Below the pieces are notes generated by a model. It saw only the letters and a list, made by a program, of their open reading frames with translations, was not told the origin of the DNA and ran no database searches. Below, piece by piece: positions 8,824 to 19,371 of a DNA stretch of 64,000 bases; the stretch's first letter is position 1; each line of letters begins with the position of its first letter. This DNA is from Facklamia sp050409585 (GTDB lineage: Bacteria; Bacillota; Bacilli; Lactobacillales; Aerococcaceae): NCBI RefSeq assembly GCF_050409585.1, contig NZ_JBNUPE010000010.1, forward strand, positions 5,779-69,778, read 5' to 3'. A program made the position numbers and the translations under genes.

Positions 8824-11157
8824 TTATTTACGTTCAACTTCGACCATGCGATAGGCTTCAATAATATCATCGACTTTGATATCATTATAGCCTTCAATCA
8901 TAATTCCACATTCTAATCCTTTGTTTACTTCTTTAGCATCATCTTTAAAACGTTTCAAACTGGCTAGATCTCCTTCGTAAATAACGATGTTATCACGTAT
9001 CAAGCGTACCTTGCTCGTGCGTTGAATGAAGCCATCTAAAACAAATGAACCAGCGATGGTGCCTAATTTAGAAACAGAATAGGTTTCACGTACTACTGCT
9101 TGCCCTGTTACTTCCTCAACATACTCAGGGTCCAGCATTCCTTTCATAGCTGTTTCAATTTCATCAATTACATTGTAAATAATGTTATGGAGACGAATAT
9201 CTACTTGCTCTTCTTCTGCTTGTTGTTTTGCTTGAGGAGTTGGTCGAACATTAAATCCTACCACAATTGCTGATGAGGCATTAGCTAAAGTAATATCAGC
9301 CTCATTAATTGCTCCTACCGCCTGATGGACAATATTAACTTTTACTCCCTCCACATCTATTTTCATCAATGAAGCAGCTAATGCTTCTACTGAACCTTGT
9401 ACATCTGCTTTTAGGATTACGTTAACTGATCTTAACTCACCTTCTTGTAAGGTTTCGAAAAGATTATCCAAAGTAACTTTCTTCTTAAGGTCTCTTTGTT
9501 GTTCTTGAGCCTTCTGAGCTCTTTCTTCTCCAACTTGACGAGCTGTTTTTTCATCTTCAAAGACCACAAACTGGTCTCCTGCTTGAGGAGCATCATTCAA
9601 GCCTGTAATTTCCACCGGCATGGATGGACCAGCTGAGCGAATACGACGCCCTTGATCATTGACCATTGTTCTTACTCTACCATAGGTGTTACCCACAACA
9701 ATTGGGTCCCCTATATGTAGGGTACCATGTTGAACTAATAAAGTCGCAGTGGCACCGGTAGCTTTATCTAAGCGCGCTTCAATGACTGAACCTAAAGCTA
9801 AACGGTCTGGGTTAGCTTTTAATTCTTGAACTTCTGAAACCAGAAGAATCATCTCTAATAACTCATCCAAATTAGTCCCGTATTTAGCTGAAATATTAAC
9901 AAAGATATGTTCGCCACCCCAGTCCTCAGAAATAATACCATGTTCAGATAATTCGGTCATTACCTTATCTGGATTGGCTTCAGGTTTATCAATTTTGTTA
10001 ATCGCTACAATTATCGGTACATCTGCAGCTTTGGCATGATTAATCGCTTCAACCGTTTGAGGCATCACGCCATCATCTGCTGCAACAACAATAATTGTAA
10101 TATCAGTCACATCTGCACCACGTGCACGCATGGTTGTAAAGGCAGCATGTCCTGGCGTATCAAGAAAAGTGATTGGCTTATCATTTAAAACAATTTGATA
10201 GGCACCAATATGTTGAGTAATTCCACCAGCTTCTCCTTCAGTCACTCTCGAATGGCGGAAGGAGTCCAAGAGACTGGTTTTTCCGTGGTCAACGTGACCC
10301 ATAATTGTAACAACTGGTGGACGAATGCTTTGATTATCATCAGCAGCAGCTTCTTCAAAATAATGATCTAAGTCTGAAACTTCAACAACAACTTTTTCAA
10401 TAGGTTCAACGCCATATTCTAAACAGATAATTTCAATCACTTCTTTAGAAAGTGCCTGGTTTTGATTGACCATTACCCCTTGTAGCAATAGTTTTTTAAT
10501 AATTTCAGTTGCATCTCGGTGGAAGCCTTTAGCAATATCTTGTACATTCATTCCTTCAGTATAGTAGAACGCTTCTGGAAGGTCTTTATGCTTACGAGCT
10601 GTTAAGCCTTTAGACTCTTTTTGATAGTTACTATTTTGCTTACCACGACGGCCACGACGGCGATCGCCACGACTTCTTTTGGATCCACCAGTGGATTTAT
10701 TTGAAGAATTACTTTGATTGCTTTGATTTGCTTTTTGACCCTCTACAGCTTGTTTACTATCAGTTGATTTCTTTTGCTTAGAAGCTGCCTTTTCATTAGG
10801 ATTTTTAGACTTAGTGTTAGGGTTTGTATTATGACCTTGTGCTTGAGAATCTTTTTGAGAAGAAGGCTTTTTAGAAGCTTTCGACTTGTCTTCATCCTTG
10901 CGCTGCTTGGCATCTTTGTGTTGATTGTTTTTTTGATTTGATTCTTTAGTAGCTTCCGTCTTCTTAACATCCTTTTTGGTTTGTTTACCACTAGTCTTCT
11001 TATTTTGTAAAGCTTTCTTTAATTGTTCTTGTTGTTCTTGCGTTACCGAGGACATATGGCTATTAAATTCAAAACCATTATTTTCAGCAAGCACTAAGAC
11101 TTCTTTTGAAGTCATATTGTTTTGTTTAGCAAATTCATATATACGAATAGTACTCAT
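8824..11157 (-). CDS. infB: Translation initiation factor IF-2
   Basis: GTPase that places initiator tRNA in the ribosomal P site. 777 residues. The N-terminal IF2_N helix (TIRIYEFAKQNNMTSKEVL) is followed by a long Lys/Gln/Ser-rich disordered linker (about 55-190). The G domain has IMGHVDHGKTSLLDSF, DTPGHAAF and NKIDKPEANP, then domains II to IV. The linker's low-complexity composition explains spurious ORFs in other frames there. The ATG is preceded by AGGAAGG. Part of the nusA-ylxR-ylxQ-infB-rbfA operon. Confidence 0.98.
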   Translation of the reverse strand: MSTIRIYEFAKQNNMTSKEVLVLAENNGFEFNSHMSSVTQEQQEQLKKALQNKKTSGKQTKKDVKKTEATKESNQKNNQHKDAKQRKDEDKSKASKKPSSQKDSQAQGHNTNPNTKSKNPNEKAASKQKKSTDSKQAVEGQKANQSNQSNSSNKSTGGSKRSRGDRRRGRRGKQNSNYQKESKGLTARKHKDLPEAFYYTEGMNVQDIAKGFHRDATEIIKKLLLQGVMVNQNQALSKEVIEIICLEYGVEPIEKVVVEVSDLDHYFEEAAADDNQSIRPPVVTIMGHVDHGKTSLLDSFRHSRVTEGEAGGITQHIGAYQIVLNDKPITFLDTPGHAAFTTMRARGADVTDITIIVVAADDGVMPQTVEAINHAKAADVPIIVAINKIDKPEANPDKVMTELSEHGIISEDWGGEHIFVNISAKYGTNLDELLEMILLVSEVQELKANPDRLALGSVIEARLDKATGATATLLVQHGTLHIGDPIVVGNTYGRVRTMVNDQGRRIRSAGPSMPVEITGLNDAPQAGDQFVVFEDEKTARQVGEERAQKAQEQQRDLKKKVTLDNLFETLQEGELRSVNVILKADVQGSVEALAASLMKIDVEGVKVNIVHQAVGAINEADITLANASSAIVVGFNVRPTPQAKQQAEEEQVDIRLHNIIYNVIDEIETAMKGMLDPEYVEEVTGQAVVRETYSVSKLGTIAGSFVLDGFIQRTSKVRLIRDNIVIYEGDLASLKRFKDDAKEVNKGLECGIMIEGYNDIKVDDIIEAYRMVEVERK

Positions 11158-11179
11158 ACAAACACCTTCCTATCTTGTA

Positions 11180-11506
11180 TTATTGATTATTCATTGTATT
11201 TTCTCCTGTCACATAAGATAAAAATTTTTCAGCCATTCCTCGATCGGTTATGCCGCAAATTGTGCGTGATTTGCCGATTGCATGGCTGATTTGATATTTT
11301 GTAAAACGATGATTAATGGCTATTTTTTTTTCACTAGCCAAACGATGGTAGCGATCACTAGTGGAATCACTGGCATCAATCGCTAAAATCAAAAGTTTAA
11401 CTTTTTTGTTCTTTGTGGCTTTAGTGACTAAATCGTCACCGGAAATTAACTTAGAGGCTCTTTGAGCCAAACCTAATAAATTGAGTTGTTTTTCTTCTGG
11501 GCTCAT
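11180..11506 (-). CDS. ylxQ: L7Ae-family ribosomal/kink-turn-type protein YlxQ
   Basis: Small RNA-binding protein of the L7Ae/L30e/S12e family, whose members bind kink-turn RNAs. 108 residues beginning with an LNLLGLAQRASKLISGDDLV helix, then a hydrophobic beta core (KLLILAIDASDST). The ATG overlaps the ylxR stop (ATGA), a sign of translational coupling. It lies between ylxR and infB, as in most Firmicutes. Exact cellular role is not shown by the sequence. Confidence 0.92.
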   Translation of the reverse strand: MSPEEKQLNLLGLAQRASKLISGDDLVTKATKNKKVKLLILAIDASDSTSDRYHRLASEKKIAINHRFTKYQISHAIGKSRTICGITDRGMAEKFLSYVTGENTMNNQ

Positions 11507-11799
11507 AGTAGTTCTTTTCGCGCCTTTTGGTGGTCTAGAAAGCGATAAAGTTCTTGATAAAACTCTTTATCAATCTCCATTTCAAATGTTCGATTAAAAA
11601 CTTTTTTCTTTTCCGCTTGTATGGCTAACTCTGGATCCAAGGAGATATAGGCTCCTCGTCCATTCTTTTTACCAGTTGGGTCTATTTCAATGGTACCTTC
11701 TGGGGTTCTCACAATACGGATTAAATCTTTTTTGGGATGAGATTCACCAGTAACAACACATTTGCGCATGGGAACTTTTCTTTTTTTCGCTTGGCTCAT
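11503..11799 (-). CDS. rnpM: YlxR / RnpM family RNA-binding protein (DUF448)
   Basis: 98 residues with the family signatures RKCVVTGESHPKKDLIRIVR, GRGAYIS and a C-terminal helix. Members of DUF448 bind RNA; in Bacillus the protein has been linked to RNase P modulation. I chose the ATG at 11797-11799 because the GGAGG site lies six bases upstream; the ATG two codons earlier would touch it. Sits between nusA and ylxQ. Confidence 0.92.
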   Translation of the reverse strand: MSQAKKRKVPMRKCVVTGESHPKKDLIRIVRTPEGTIEIDPTGKKNGRGAYISLDPELAIQAEKKKVFNRTFEMEIDKEFYQELYRFLDHQKARKELL

Positions 11800-11833
11800 T
11801 TCCATCCTCCTTTGATGTTAATAAATTAAGTGC

Positions 11834-13087
11834 TTATTCTTGCTCTGATTCTTCAGTTTCTTCAAACGCTTGCTCCAGCTCTTCATCAAGTGATTCCTCT
11901 GCCGATTCACGATATTCTAAATCAGCTTCTGCTGGATCGTCATCTAACTGGCTGGAAGTCTCTTGAAGCATTTCTTCAAGATTATCTAAATCCTCTGCAA
12001 GATTTAATTCTTCTTGTCCAGTTGATTCAACTGCTTTTTGTTCAATTAAATATTCTTGATAGCTAGTCTCAGACTTAATATCAATCTTATAACCAGTTAA
12101 ACGAGCTGCTAAACGAGCGTTTTGTCCTTTTTTACCGATGGCTAAGGATAACTGATAATCTGGTACCACAACAATACAAGAATGATTATCTTCATCAAAC
12201 ACAACATTAATCACTTCTGCTGGATTCATAGCATTTTTTATGAAGGTAGAGGGGTCTTCATCCCATTGAATGATATCCATATTCTCACCATTTAATTCAT
12301 TGACAATACTTTGAACTCGAGATCCTCTCGGACCAACACAAGTTCCAACTGGATCAATATTAGAATCACGCGAAGAAACTGCAACTTTCGAACGGTCGCC
12401 CGCTTCACGAGCAATTGAGATTATTTCCACAACACCTTCGTAGATTTCCGGAACTTCTTGCTCAAATAATCTTTTAAGGAAATCAGCATGTGAGCGTGAA
12501 ACAACAATCTGTGGCCCCTTACTAGTTTTATCTACCTTGACTACGTATACTTTTACCCGTTCATCCATTTGAAATTGCTCAGTTGGAATCTGTTCACTAG
12601 CCGGCATTATGGCTTCAACTTTACCTAAGTTCACATAAACATTGCGAGCATCTGAACGTTCGATGATTCCTGTTAAAATTTCATCTTGATGCACAATAAA
12701 TTCATCATAAATAATATCTCTTTCAGCCTCACGTATTCTTTGCATAACGACATGTTTAGCGGTTTGAGTAGCAATTCTTCCGAAATCTTTAGGAGTCACT
12801 TCAAATTTAATCTTGTCTCCTATTTCATAGGCACGATTAATCTTCAAAGCTTCTTCTAGAGAAATTTCTAAAGTAGAATCATAATTGATATCCACAACTT
12901 CCTTAACTGAATAAACTTTAATATCGCCGGTTTCTTCGTTAAAAACAACTTCCACATTTTGTGCTTGATCATAATTTTTTTTGTAGGCCAAAATCAAAGC
13001 AGACTCTAAAGCTTCTTTAATAACTTCAGGCTTTATCCCTTTTTCTGCTTCAAGAACCTTCATGGCATTTACTAATTCTTTGCTCAC
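11834..13087 (-). CDS. nusA: Transcription termination/antitermination factor NusA
   Basis: Binds RNA polymerase and controls pausing, termination and antitermination. 417 residues: N-terminal polymerase-binding domain, S1 domain (about 135-200), two KH domains containing DPVGTCVGPRGSRVQSI and LAIGKKGQNARLAARLTG, then a very acidic Glu/Asp-rich tail of about 65 residues. The start is a GTG with AGGAGAG upstream. First gene after rimP, the conserved rimP-nusA order. Confidence 0.97.
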   Translation of the reverse strand: MSKELVNAMKVLEAEKGIKPEVIKEALESALILAYKKNYDQAQNVEVVFNEETGDIKVYSVKEVVDINYDSTLEISLEEALKINRAYEIGDKIKFEVTPKDFGRIATQTAKHVVMQRIREAERDIIYDEFIVHQDEILTGIIERSDARNVYVNLGKVEAIMPASEQIPTEQFQMDERVKVYVVKVDKTSKGPQIVVSRSHADFLKRLFEQEVPEIYEGVVEIISIAREAGDRSKVAVSSRDSNIDPVGTCVGPRGSRVQSIVNELNGENMDIIQWDEDPSTFIKNAMNPAEVINVVFDEDNHSCIVVVPDYQLSLAIGKKGQNARLAARLTGYKIDIKSETSYQEYLIEQKAVESTGQEELNLAEDLDNLEEMLQETSSQLDDDPAEADLEYRESAEESLDEELEQAFEETEESEQE

Positions 13088-13111
13088 ACTTAACTCTCCT
13101 ATCTCATCTTG

Positions 13112-13585
13112 CTAAAACTTAACAGCAAGTCTTGCCTTAGCGACACCCTTCTTATTAATTTCAAGTTCTTTAGTGACTGTTTTAATTGGAACCTTCAATA
13201 GATAATAATCCTCCGTCACATCTAAAAGAACGCCCTCATGTTGTTTTTCACCGTATTGAGGGGCATAGTAATCAAAGTGGACATATTCACCAATGGCTGA
13301 CCGAATTTGATCTTCATTTTTCAAAGGTCTTTCAGCTCCTGGTGAGGAAACTTCTAAAAAGTAAGCTTCCGGAAAAGGATCTGGTTGCATAGTGTCTAAA
13401 ACTTCAGAAATTTTTTCTGAAATTAAAGCACAATGATCTAAATCAATGCCCCCTTCCTTATCAGCATAGATACGGAGAAACCAATGCTTTCCTTCTTTTA
13501 GATATTCAATATCAATAAGTTGACAATCTAAGGATGCGATAATTGGCTCCACTAGCGGCTGAACTTTGTCTATCACAATACTCAT
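13112..13585 (-). CDS. rimP: Ribosome maturation factor RimP
   Basis: Assists assembly of the 30S subunit. 157 residues with the two-domain layout of the family: an N-terminal alpha/beta domain (QLIDIEYLKEGKHWFLRIYAD, then SSPGAERPLK) and a C-terminal SH3-like domain. The ATG at 13583-13585 has GAGG seven bases upstream; the codon before it (TTG) is a poorer start. Head of the nusA-infB unit, following the polC terminator. Confidence 0.96.
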   Translation of the reverse strand: MSIVIDKVQPLVEPIIASLDCQLIDIEYLKEGKHWFLRIYADKEGGIDLDHCALISEKISEVLDTMQPDPFPEAYFLEVSSPGAERPLKNEDQIRSAIGEYVHFDYYAPQYGEKQHEGVLLDVTEDYYLLKVPIKTVTKELEINKKGVAKARLAVKF

Positions 13586-13625
13586 CAATTCACCTCTTCA
13601 TTTTTATTTTGGTTGAATAATAAAA

Positions 13626-13647
13626 GAGCGAGCGTTTCCGCCCACTC
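13626..13647 (-). terminator. Terminator after polC
   Basis: A nine-pair stem (two G-U pairs) closed by a GAAA tetraloop, followed by TTTTATT on the minus strand. It lies between the polC stop and rimP. Confidence 0.82.
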
Positions 13648-13701
13648 CTCCTCGAATAATTTGCTAAATAGAGTATATCATATTATCTATTCATCAACAA
13701 G

Positions 13702-16700
13702 TTAGAAGAGTGATAGCTGGTCTTCATCTGGTAAATCAGCTAAAACACCATTCTCTTCTAAATATTCCATAATTGTTTTTGAAACTTTACCACGTTTTTG
13801 TAAGTCTTCTTTAGAAATAAAGGCTGCTTGCTCTCTAGCTTCTACAATCGATTTAGCGGCCCCTATTCCCAAACCAGGAATTGTTCTAAAAGGAGGGATC
13901 AAACTCTCGCCATCGATAATAAATTTAGTGGCGTCTGATTTTTCCAAATTAATCATTTGGAAAGTTATCCCTCTTTCTAGCATTTCATTCGCTAGTTCTA
14001 AAACAGTTCGCAAGCTATTTTCTTTTACTGAAGCATCCATTCCCTTGGCCATAATTTCTCTTAAGCGATGTTTAACCATTTCCTTGCCTTGATGCATGGC
14101 AATGATATCAAAGTCTGATGCCCTTACCGAAAAGTAAGCCGCATAATAGAATTTAGGATAGTGAACTTTGAAGTATGCCACCCTCAGTGCCATCATGATG
14201 TATGCAGCCGCGTGAGCCTTAGGGAACATATACTTAATCTTCAGACAAGAGTCGATATACCATTCTGGAACATTATTCGCTCGCATTTCAGCTTGCCAGT
14301 CATCAGGAATCCCTCTTCCTTTACGAACATGTTCCATTATTTTAAAGGCTAAGGAATCTTCTAATCCATATTGCATCAGCGTCACCATGATATCGTCACG
14401 ACAACCAATTACCTTAGCTAAGGGTACAATATTCTTTTGAATCAACTCCTCAGCATTGCCCAACCAGACATCCGTACCATGCGATAAACCAGAAATTTGT
14501 AACAACTCCGCAAAAGTTGACGGCTTGGTCTGAGTCAGCATCCCTCTGACAAAACTGGTCCCAAATTCTGGTACCCCTAAAGTACCTGTATCAGAAAAAA
14601 TTTGCTCTTTTGTGACACCTAAGGCTTCAGGACCTGAGAACAAAGACATCACATCAGGATCAGAGAATGGAATATCTTGAGGATCAATACCTGAAATATC
14701 CTGTAAGAAACGTATCATGGTCGGATCATCGTGTCCTAATATATCTAATTTCAGCACATTATCATGAATAGAATGGAAGTCAAAGTGAGTCGTGCGCCAT
14801 TCTGAATGAATATCTTCGGCTGGAAATTGTATAGGCGTAAAGTCATAAACATCCATATACTCAGGAATAACGATAATCCCACCTGGGTGTTGGCCGGTTG
14901 TTCGTTTCACCCCTTCAATTCCTTTAGCCAAGCGCTCTTTTTCAGCTTGAGGCACTTGGGTCATGGTATTTTCAAGATAACCCTTCACATAACCAAAGGC
15001 CGTCTTTTGTGCAACGGTGGAGATAGTCCCCGCACGAAAGACATGGTCTTCTCCAAATAAAACTTTAGTATAAGCATGAGCTTGCGGTTGATATTCCCCA
15101 GAAAAGTTAAGATCAATATCGGGTACCTTATTCCCTTTAAAACCTAAGAATGTCTCAAACGGTATATCCTGTCCGTCTCGCTTTAAATCTTTGCCACATG
15201 ATGGACAGGCTTTAGGCGGTAGATCAAAACCTGATCCAACTGAGCCATCCTTAAAAAACTCGTTGTAATGACAATCCGGACAGTAATAATGTGGCACTAA
15301 AGGATTAACTTCGGTTATTCCAGTCATTGTCGCTACAAAACTAGAACCTACGGATCCCCTTGACCCAACTAGATAGCCGTCTTGGTTGGATTTTAGAACC
15401 AGCTTTTGCGAAATTAAATAAATAACAGCAAATCCATTAGAGATAATCGAATGTAATTCTTTTTCCAATCTTTTTTCAATTAATTCTGGTAAAGGATTTC
15501 CATACATTTCGTAGGCCTTGCCATAGGCCAAATCACGAATTTTTTGATCAGAGCCTTCAATATTTGGTGTGAATAGTTTTGAGTGGATCACTTCAATGTC
15601 GTCTTCGACCCAATCGGCTATTTTATTCGAATTAGTTACCACTAATTCATAAGCCAAATCTTCTCCTAAGAAAGAAAACTCTTCTAGCATCTCATTAGTC
15701 GTTCTAAAATGGAGTGGTGGGAAATGGAGGTCGCGATTAGCATTGCGTTTTAAAGACTTGAGTAATATTTCACGGTAAATCGAATCCCGTTCTTCTAGGT
15801 AGTGAACATCTCCAGTAGCCACTAGTAACTTGTTATGTTCATTGGCTAGCTTAACCATTCCTTGCATGATCTTAAATAAATCTTCACGAGATCTAATCAA
15901 TGTTTCTTCAATCAGGGTGTCATAGACAGAAGGGGGTTGAATTTCTAAATAATCATAATATCCTACTAATTCACTAGCTTCTTGATAACCTTTCTGCATC
16001 AAGGTTGTAAAAACTTCTCCATTGGAGCAAGCGGAACCGACAAGTAAATTTTCTCGATACTGATTTAAGACAGACCGTGGTATTCTGGGTTCGCGATAAA
16101 AATACTCCACATTGGAAATAGAAATCAATTTAAAGAGATCTTTGAGACCTGCTTGATTTTTAGCAATTAAAGTAGCATGAAAAGGTCTTATCTGTTTATA
16201 TGCATCACCTTTACCCATCTCTTTATTCAACAGATTATGGTGGGTCATTTGATATTGCTCATTGGCTTGTTCTAGTAACTTAAACAAGATATGACCCGTT
16301 GTTTCCGAGTCATAAATAGCTCGGTGGTGTTGTTCTAAAGTTACACCGTAACGCTTGGCAAGATTGTTCAATCGGTGTCCTTTTATATTAGGGTTTACCA
16401 ACCTTGATAGGGCAAGTGTATCAATCACTGGTAAATTATTCATAGCTATGCCATGACGCACATAGGCTTGATTAATAAAGCCCATATCAAAGGAAGCATT
16501 ATGTGCCACCAAAATGGTGTCTTGTGTAAATGCTAAAAATTTGTCTATTACTTCTTTTTCACTTGGTGCATCTTCTAGCATTGCATCGGTAATGCCTGTC
16601 AGTTCTGTTGTAAAGGATGAAAGTGGATGACCAGGATTAATAAAGGCCTCGAAAGTATCAATTACATTCCCCTTGTGCATCTTAACAGCAGCTAATTCAA

Positions 16701-18015
16701 TCATACGATCATAGACAGAGGATAATCCGGTCGTTTCCACGTCAAAAACAACATAATTAGCTTCTGAAAGATCATGATCACTTTCATTATAAGCAATAGC
16801 TTCACCATCATTAACAATATTAGCTTCAATACCGTAAATCACTTTAATATCGTTTTCTTTACCCGCATAATAAGCTTCTGGGAAAGCTTGAGCACCAGCG
16901 TGGTCGGTAATAGCTATAGCTGAATGTCCCCATCGAGCCGCTGTTTTAATATAATCTGAAACACTATTGGTCGCATCCATTTGAGACATATTAGAATGTA
17001 AATGGAGCTCTACTCTTTTTTGACCTTCAAAGCTATCTTGACGTTTTTTAGGATTTAACTTACGAATCGAACGAGGCCTAAAATCTAGCTCACCAGAATA
17101 ATTATCTGGGACCATATCCCCTTCCATTCTCAGCCAGTCTCCTACTTGAAACTGATGAATTTGCTCCTTAGTTAAGCGTCGTCCAGAAATTAATTTGACA
17201 GCCACAGAGGAAGTATAATCCGTCACTTTCATGATGGATAAAATTTCTCCCGATCGTAAATCACGGATATCATTGGCGAAGACATAACCTTCGATTACTT
17301 GTTTGTATTGATTTTCTGGCAAATCAATAATAGGAGTAGCTGTGATATTAGGGATGTCTTTTCCTACTGGCTTAATTTCACTAATATTGACTGATTGTTT
17401 CTGCTTTTCTTGTTTTTTCTCTTCATTTTCAATCGCTTCTAGTAGGTTTTGATGATCCAATTCTTCTAAACGCTGTTTAGTTGTTAAATGAGTGGCATCG
17501 CTTAAGGATTGATCAACATAGTAAATGATTTTTATTCCTTTAAAGCCTACTTGATCAAAGTGTCTTTTAATTATGTGATCGTATTTATTATCAAATGTAT
17601 CTACTTGACTCTGACTCGCTAAACCTATTTCAAATAGTTTTGTACTTGCATCATAAGAAATGGAGGCATCTTGTAAACAAACTCTTAAAAAAGGTGTCTC
17701 ATTCATAATAACAGTTTTTATTTTTTCCCAATAATCCTCAATTAACTGACTATTATCAGTTTCTGCCTTATCAAAGTGCCACCATATTTCGGTTTCTACT
17801 ATTTGAGCAAAAGCCTGTCGCATAGTAGTTAGTAATAAGTAATAGAGGTCTGGGTGAATCCGCTGTGGGAATCTCAAATGAAAAATCCAGCGTTGGCTGT
17901 CTGCTAAAACCTCCACTTGCTCAATTTGACCTCCTGCTAATGCACTTAGAATGTCTGGATCAGTAATGTTTAGTTGCTCCAATAAAACATCGAATAAAGT
18001 TTTTTCTTTGCTCAT
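13702..18015 (-). CDS. polC: DNA polymerase III alpha subunit, Gram-positive type (PolC)
   Basis: Replicative DNA polymerase. 1437 residues, normal for PolC. After an N-terminal domain and OB fold comes a PHP domain (VELHLHSNMSQMDATNS, ITDHAGAQAFPEAY) split by an inserted DEDDh proofreading exonuclease (VVFDVETTGLSSVYDRMIEL, LVAHNASFDMGF). The polymerase core has a four-cysteine zinc site (CPDC, CPSC), PDIDLNFSGEYQ with catalytic aspartates, and GQHPGGIIV. The proofreading domain inside PHP separates PolC from DnaE. The ATG is preceded by AAAGGA. It follows rseP directly, without proS between them. Confidence 0.99.
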   Translation of the reverse strand: MSKEKTLFDVLLEQLNITDPDILSALAGGQIEQVEVLADSQRWIFHLRFPQRIHPDLYYLLLTTMRQAFAQIVETEIWWHFDKAETDNSQLIEDYWEKIKTVIMNETPFLRVCLQDASISYDASTKLFEIGLASQSQVDTFDNKYDHIIKRHFDQVGFKGIKIIYYVDQSLSDATHLTTKQRLEELDHQNLLEAIENEEKKQEKQKQSVNISEIKPVGKDIPNITATPIIDLPENQYKQVIEGYVFANDIRDLRSGEILSIMKVTDYTSSVAVKLISGRRLTKEQIHQFQVGDWLRMEGDMVPDNYSGELDFRPRSIRKLNPKKRQDSFEGQKRVELHLHSNMSQMDATNSVSDYIKTAARWGHSAIAITDHAGAQAFPEAYYAGKENDIKVIYGIEANIVNDGEAIAYNESDHDLSEANYVVFDVETTGLSSVYDRMIELAAVKMHKGNVIDTFEAFINPGHPLSSFTTELTGITDAMLEDAPSEKEVIDKFLAFTQDTILVAHNASFDMGFINQAYVRHGIAMNNLPVIDTLALSRLVNPNIKGHRLNNLAKRYGVTLEQHHRAIYDSETTGHILFKLLEQANEQYQMTHHNLLNKEMGKGDAYKQIRPFHATLIAKNQAGLKDLFKLISISNVEYFYREPRIPRSVLNQYRENLLVGSACSNGEVFTTLMQKGYQEASELVGYYDYLEIQPPSVYDTLIEETLIRSREDLFKIMQGMVKLANEHNKLLVATGDVHYLEERDSIYREILLKSLKRNANRDLHFPPLHFRTTNEMLEEFSFLGEDLAYELVVTNSNKIADWVEDDIEVIHSKLFTPNIEGSDQKIRDLAYGKAYEMYGNPLPELIEKRLEKELHSIISNGFAVIYLISQKLVLKSNQDGYLVGSRGSVGSSFVATMTGITEVNPLVPHYYCPDCHYNEFFKDGSVGSGFDLPPKACPSCGKDLKRDGQDIPFETFLGFKGNKVPDIDLNFSGEYQPQAHAYTKVLFGEDHVFRAGTISTVAQKTAFGYVKGYLENTMTQVPQAEKERLAKGIEGVKRTTGQHPGGIIVIPEYMDVYDFTPIQFPAEDIHSEWRTTHFDFHSIHDNVLKLDILGHDDPTMIRFLQDISGIDPQDIPFSDPDVMSLFSGPEALGVTKEQIFSDTGTLGVPEFGTSFVRGMLTQTKPSTFAELLQISGLSHGTDVWLGNAEELIQKNIVPLAKVIGCRDDIMVTLMQYGLEDSLAFKIMEHVRKGRGIPDDWQAEMRANNVPEWYIDSCLKIKYMFPKAHAAAYIMMALRVAYFKVHYPKFYYAAYFSVRASDFDIIAMHQGKEMVKHRLREIMAKGMDASVKENSLRTVLELANEMLERGITFQMINLEKSDATKFIIDGESLIPPFRTIPGLGIGAAKSIVEAREQAAFISKEDLQKRGKVSKTIMEYLEENGVLADLPDEDQLSLF

Positions 18016-18067
18016 ATGAATCCTTTCTTTTTACTTGTGTCGCATTTAATTTTACAATGCATCACTT

Positions 18068-18091
18068 AAAAAAACCCGTAAAAGACAGGGA
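18068..18091 (-). terminator. Probable terminator after rseP
   Basis: CCC/GGG-based stem with one bulge, then seven T residues on the minus strand, nine bases after the rseP stop. The stem is short, so termination may be partial. Confidence 0.55.
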
Positions 18092-18099
18092 TTTTGTTC

Positions 18100-19353
18100 C
18101 TAGAAAAATGCTCGCATAATGTCATTCCAAGTAACTGCAATCATCAAAATCAATACTAAAACAACCCCTACCATGGTAACTAAACCTTCTTTTTCTTGGC
18201 TGAGAGCTTTACCTCTAACTAATTCAATTAAGTTCAGGACAATTTTTCCTCCATCTAATGCCGGTATCGGTAATAAATTAACAATTCCTAGATTGGTGGA
18301 TAAGGAGGCAAGAAAAGCAACCATATCGATCAAGCCTTCATTAGCAACCGTGCTAGTTGCCTGAGCCATTGCCACAGGTCCTCCTAACATATTTAAATCA
18401 AAACCACGTGAAAATAATGTGGCTAAGGCCGAAAGGACCATGATGAAAGTTCGATAGGTAGCTGTAAAACCAAAAAACAAACGATCTTTAAGCGATGTCG
18501 ATTGACTGACGGTAATTCCTAACGAACCATACCCCAATTCATTCTCCTCCAATTGGAGTTCTTTTTTAATGACTTGGTCTTGTCTTTGAATTTCTAATCG
18601 TACTGTCTCTTTAGGGTATTGGGCAATTAAATCCACTAAGCCTTGCCAATCTTTGGTCTCTTCTTCATTAACTTTAGTGATTCGATCCCCAGCTTGCAAA
18701 CCAGCTCCTGCAGCAGGACTGCCCTCAACCACTTGACCTATTTGATTGGTAGTGGTAGGAATTCCTGGAAGCATTAAACCGACTATCGCAAAAGCAACAA
18801 TCGATAAGATAAAGTTATTAAGAGGCCCACCAAAATTAGTGAGAATCTTATGCCAAACTGGAACTGATTCATAACGCGTTGCTAAGGGGGCTACACGAAT
18901 AATGGTTCCATCTTTTTCAATGATTTCTGCTTGAGGATGGACATGATAAGTTTTAAGATAATCTTCCCCTTGTTCATAAACTTCAAGAGTCATCTCATTT
19001 ACCAAATCGGCCTTATCTAATCGAACAGGTAGTTCATTGATATCACTAGTCTCACTAAGGTTAATTTTAATAACCTTATTTTGTTCATTGAAAGTTAAAC
19101 CTAAAGATTGTCCCGGTTGAACTTCAGCTTCTTCATTTAAACCAGCTAAACGAACATAACCTCCCATTGGTAAAGCACGAATAGTGTAGGTTGTCCCATC
19201 TTCGGCTTGTTTTGAAAAGATTTTAGGTCCCATCCCTAGTGAAAATTCTCTCACTAAGATGCCTGCTTTTTTAGCCCAATATAAGTGCCCAAACTCATGA
19301 ATAATCACAATAATCGAAAAGATAATTAAGAAAACTAAAACTGTTTTTAACAT
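18100..19353 (-). CDS. rseP: Site-2 intramembrane zinc metalloprotease RseP/RasP
   Basis: Membrane protease that cleaves anti-sigma factors and signal-peptide remnants inside the bilayer. 417 residues. The first membrane helix holds the zinc motif HEFGH (about residues 19-23), a PDZ domain follows (about 200-275, VVEGSPAAGAGLQAGD), and the third motif NLLPIPALDGG supplies the metal-binding aspartate. C-terminal membrane helices complete the fold. The ATG is preceded by GGAG. Co-transcribed with cdsA; dxr, which often sits between them, is absent. Confidence 0.97.
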   Translation of the reverse strand: MLKTVLVFLIIFSIIVIIHEFGHLYWAKKAGILVREFSLGMGPKIFSKQAEDGTTYTIRALPMGGYVRLAGLNEEAEVQPGQSLGLTFNEQNKVIKINLSETSDINELPVRLDKADLVNEMTLEVYEQGEDYLKTYHVHPQAEIIEKDGTIIRVAPLATRYESVPVWHKILTNFGGPLNNFILSIVAFAIVGLMLPGIPTTTNQIGQVVEGSPAAGAGLQAGDRITKVNEEETKDWQGLVDLIAQYPKETVRLEIQRQDQVIKKELQLEENELGYGSLGITVSQSTSLKDRLFFGFTATYRTFIMVLSALATLFSRGFDLNMLGGPVAMAQATSTVANEGLIDMVAFLASLSTNLGIVNLLPIPALDGGKIVLNLIELVRGKALSQEKEGLVTMVGVVLVLILMIAVTWNDIMRAFF

Positions 19354-19371
19354 CGCTTACTCCATTTCTAA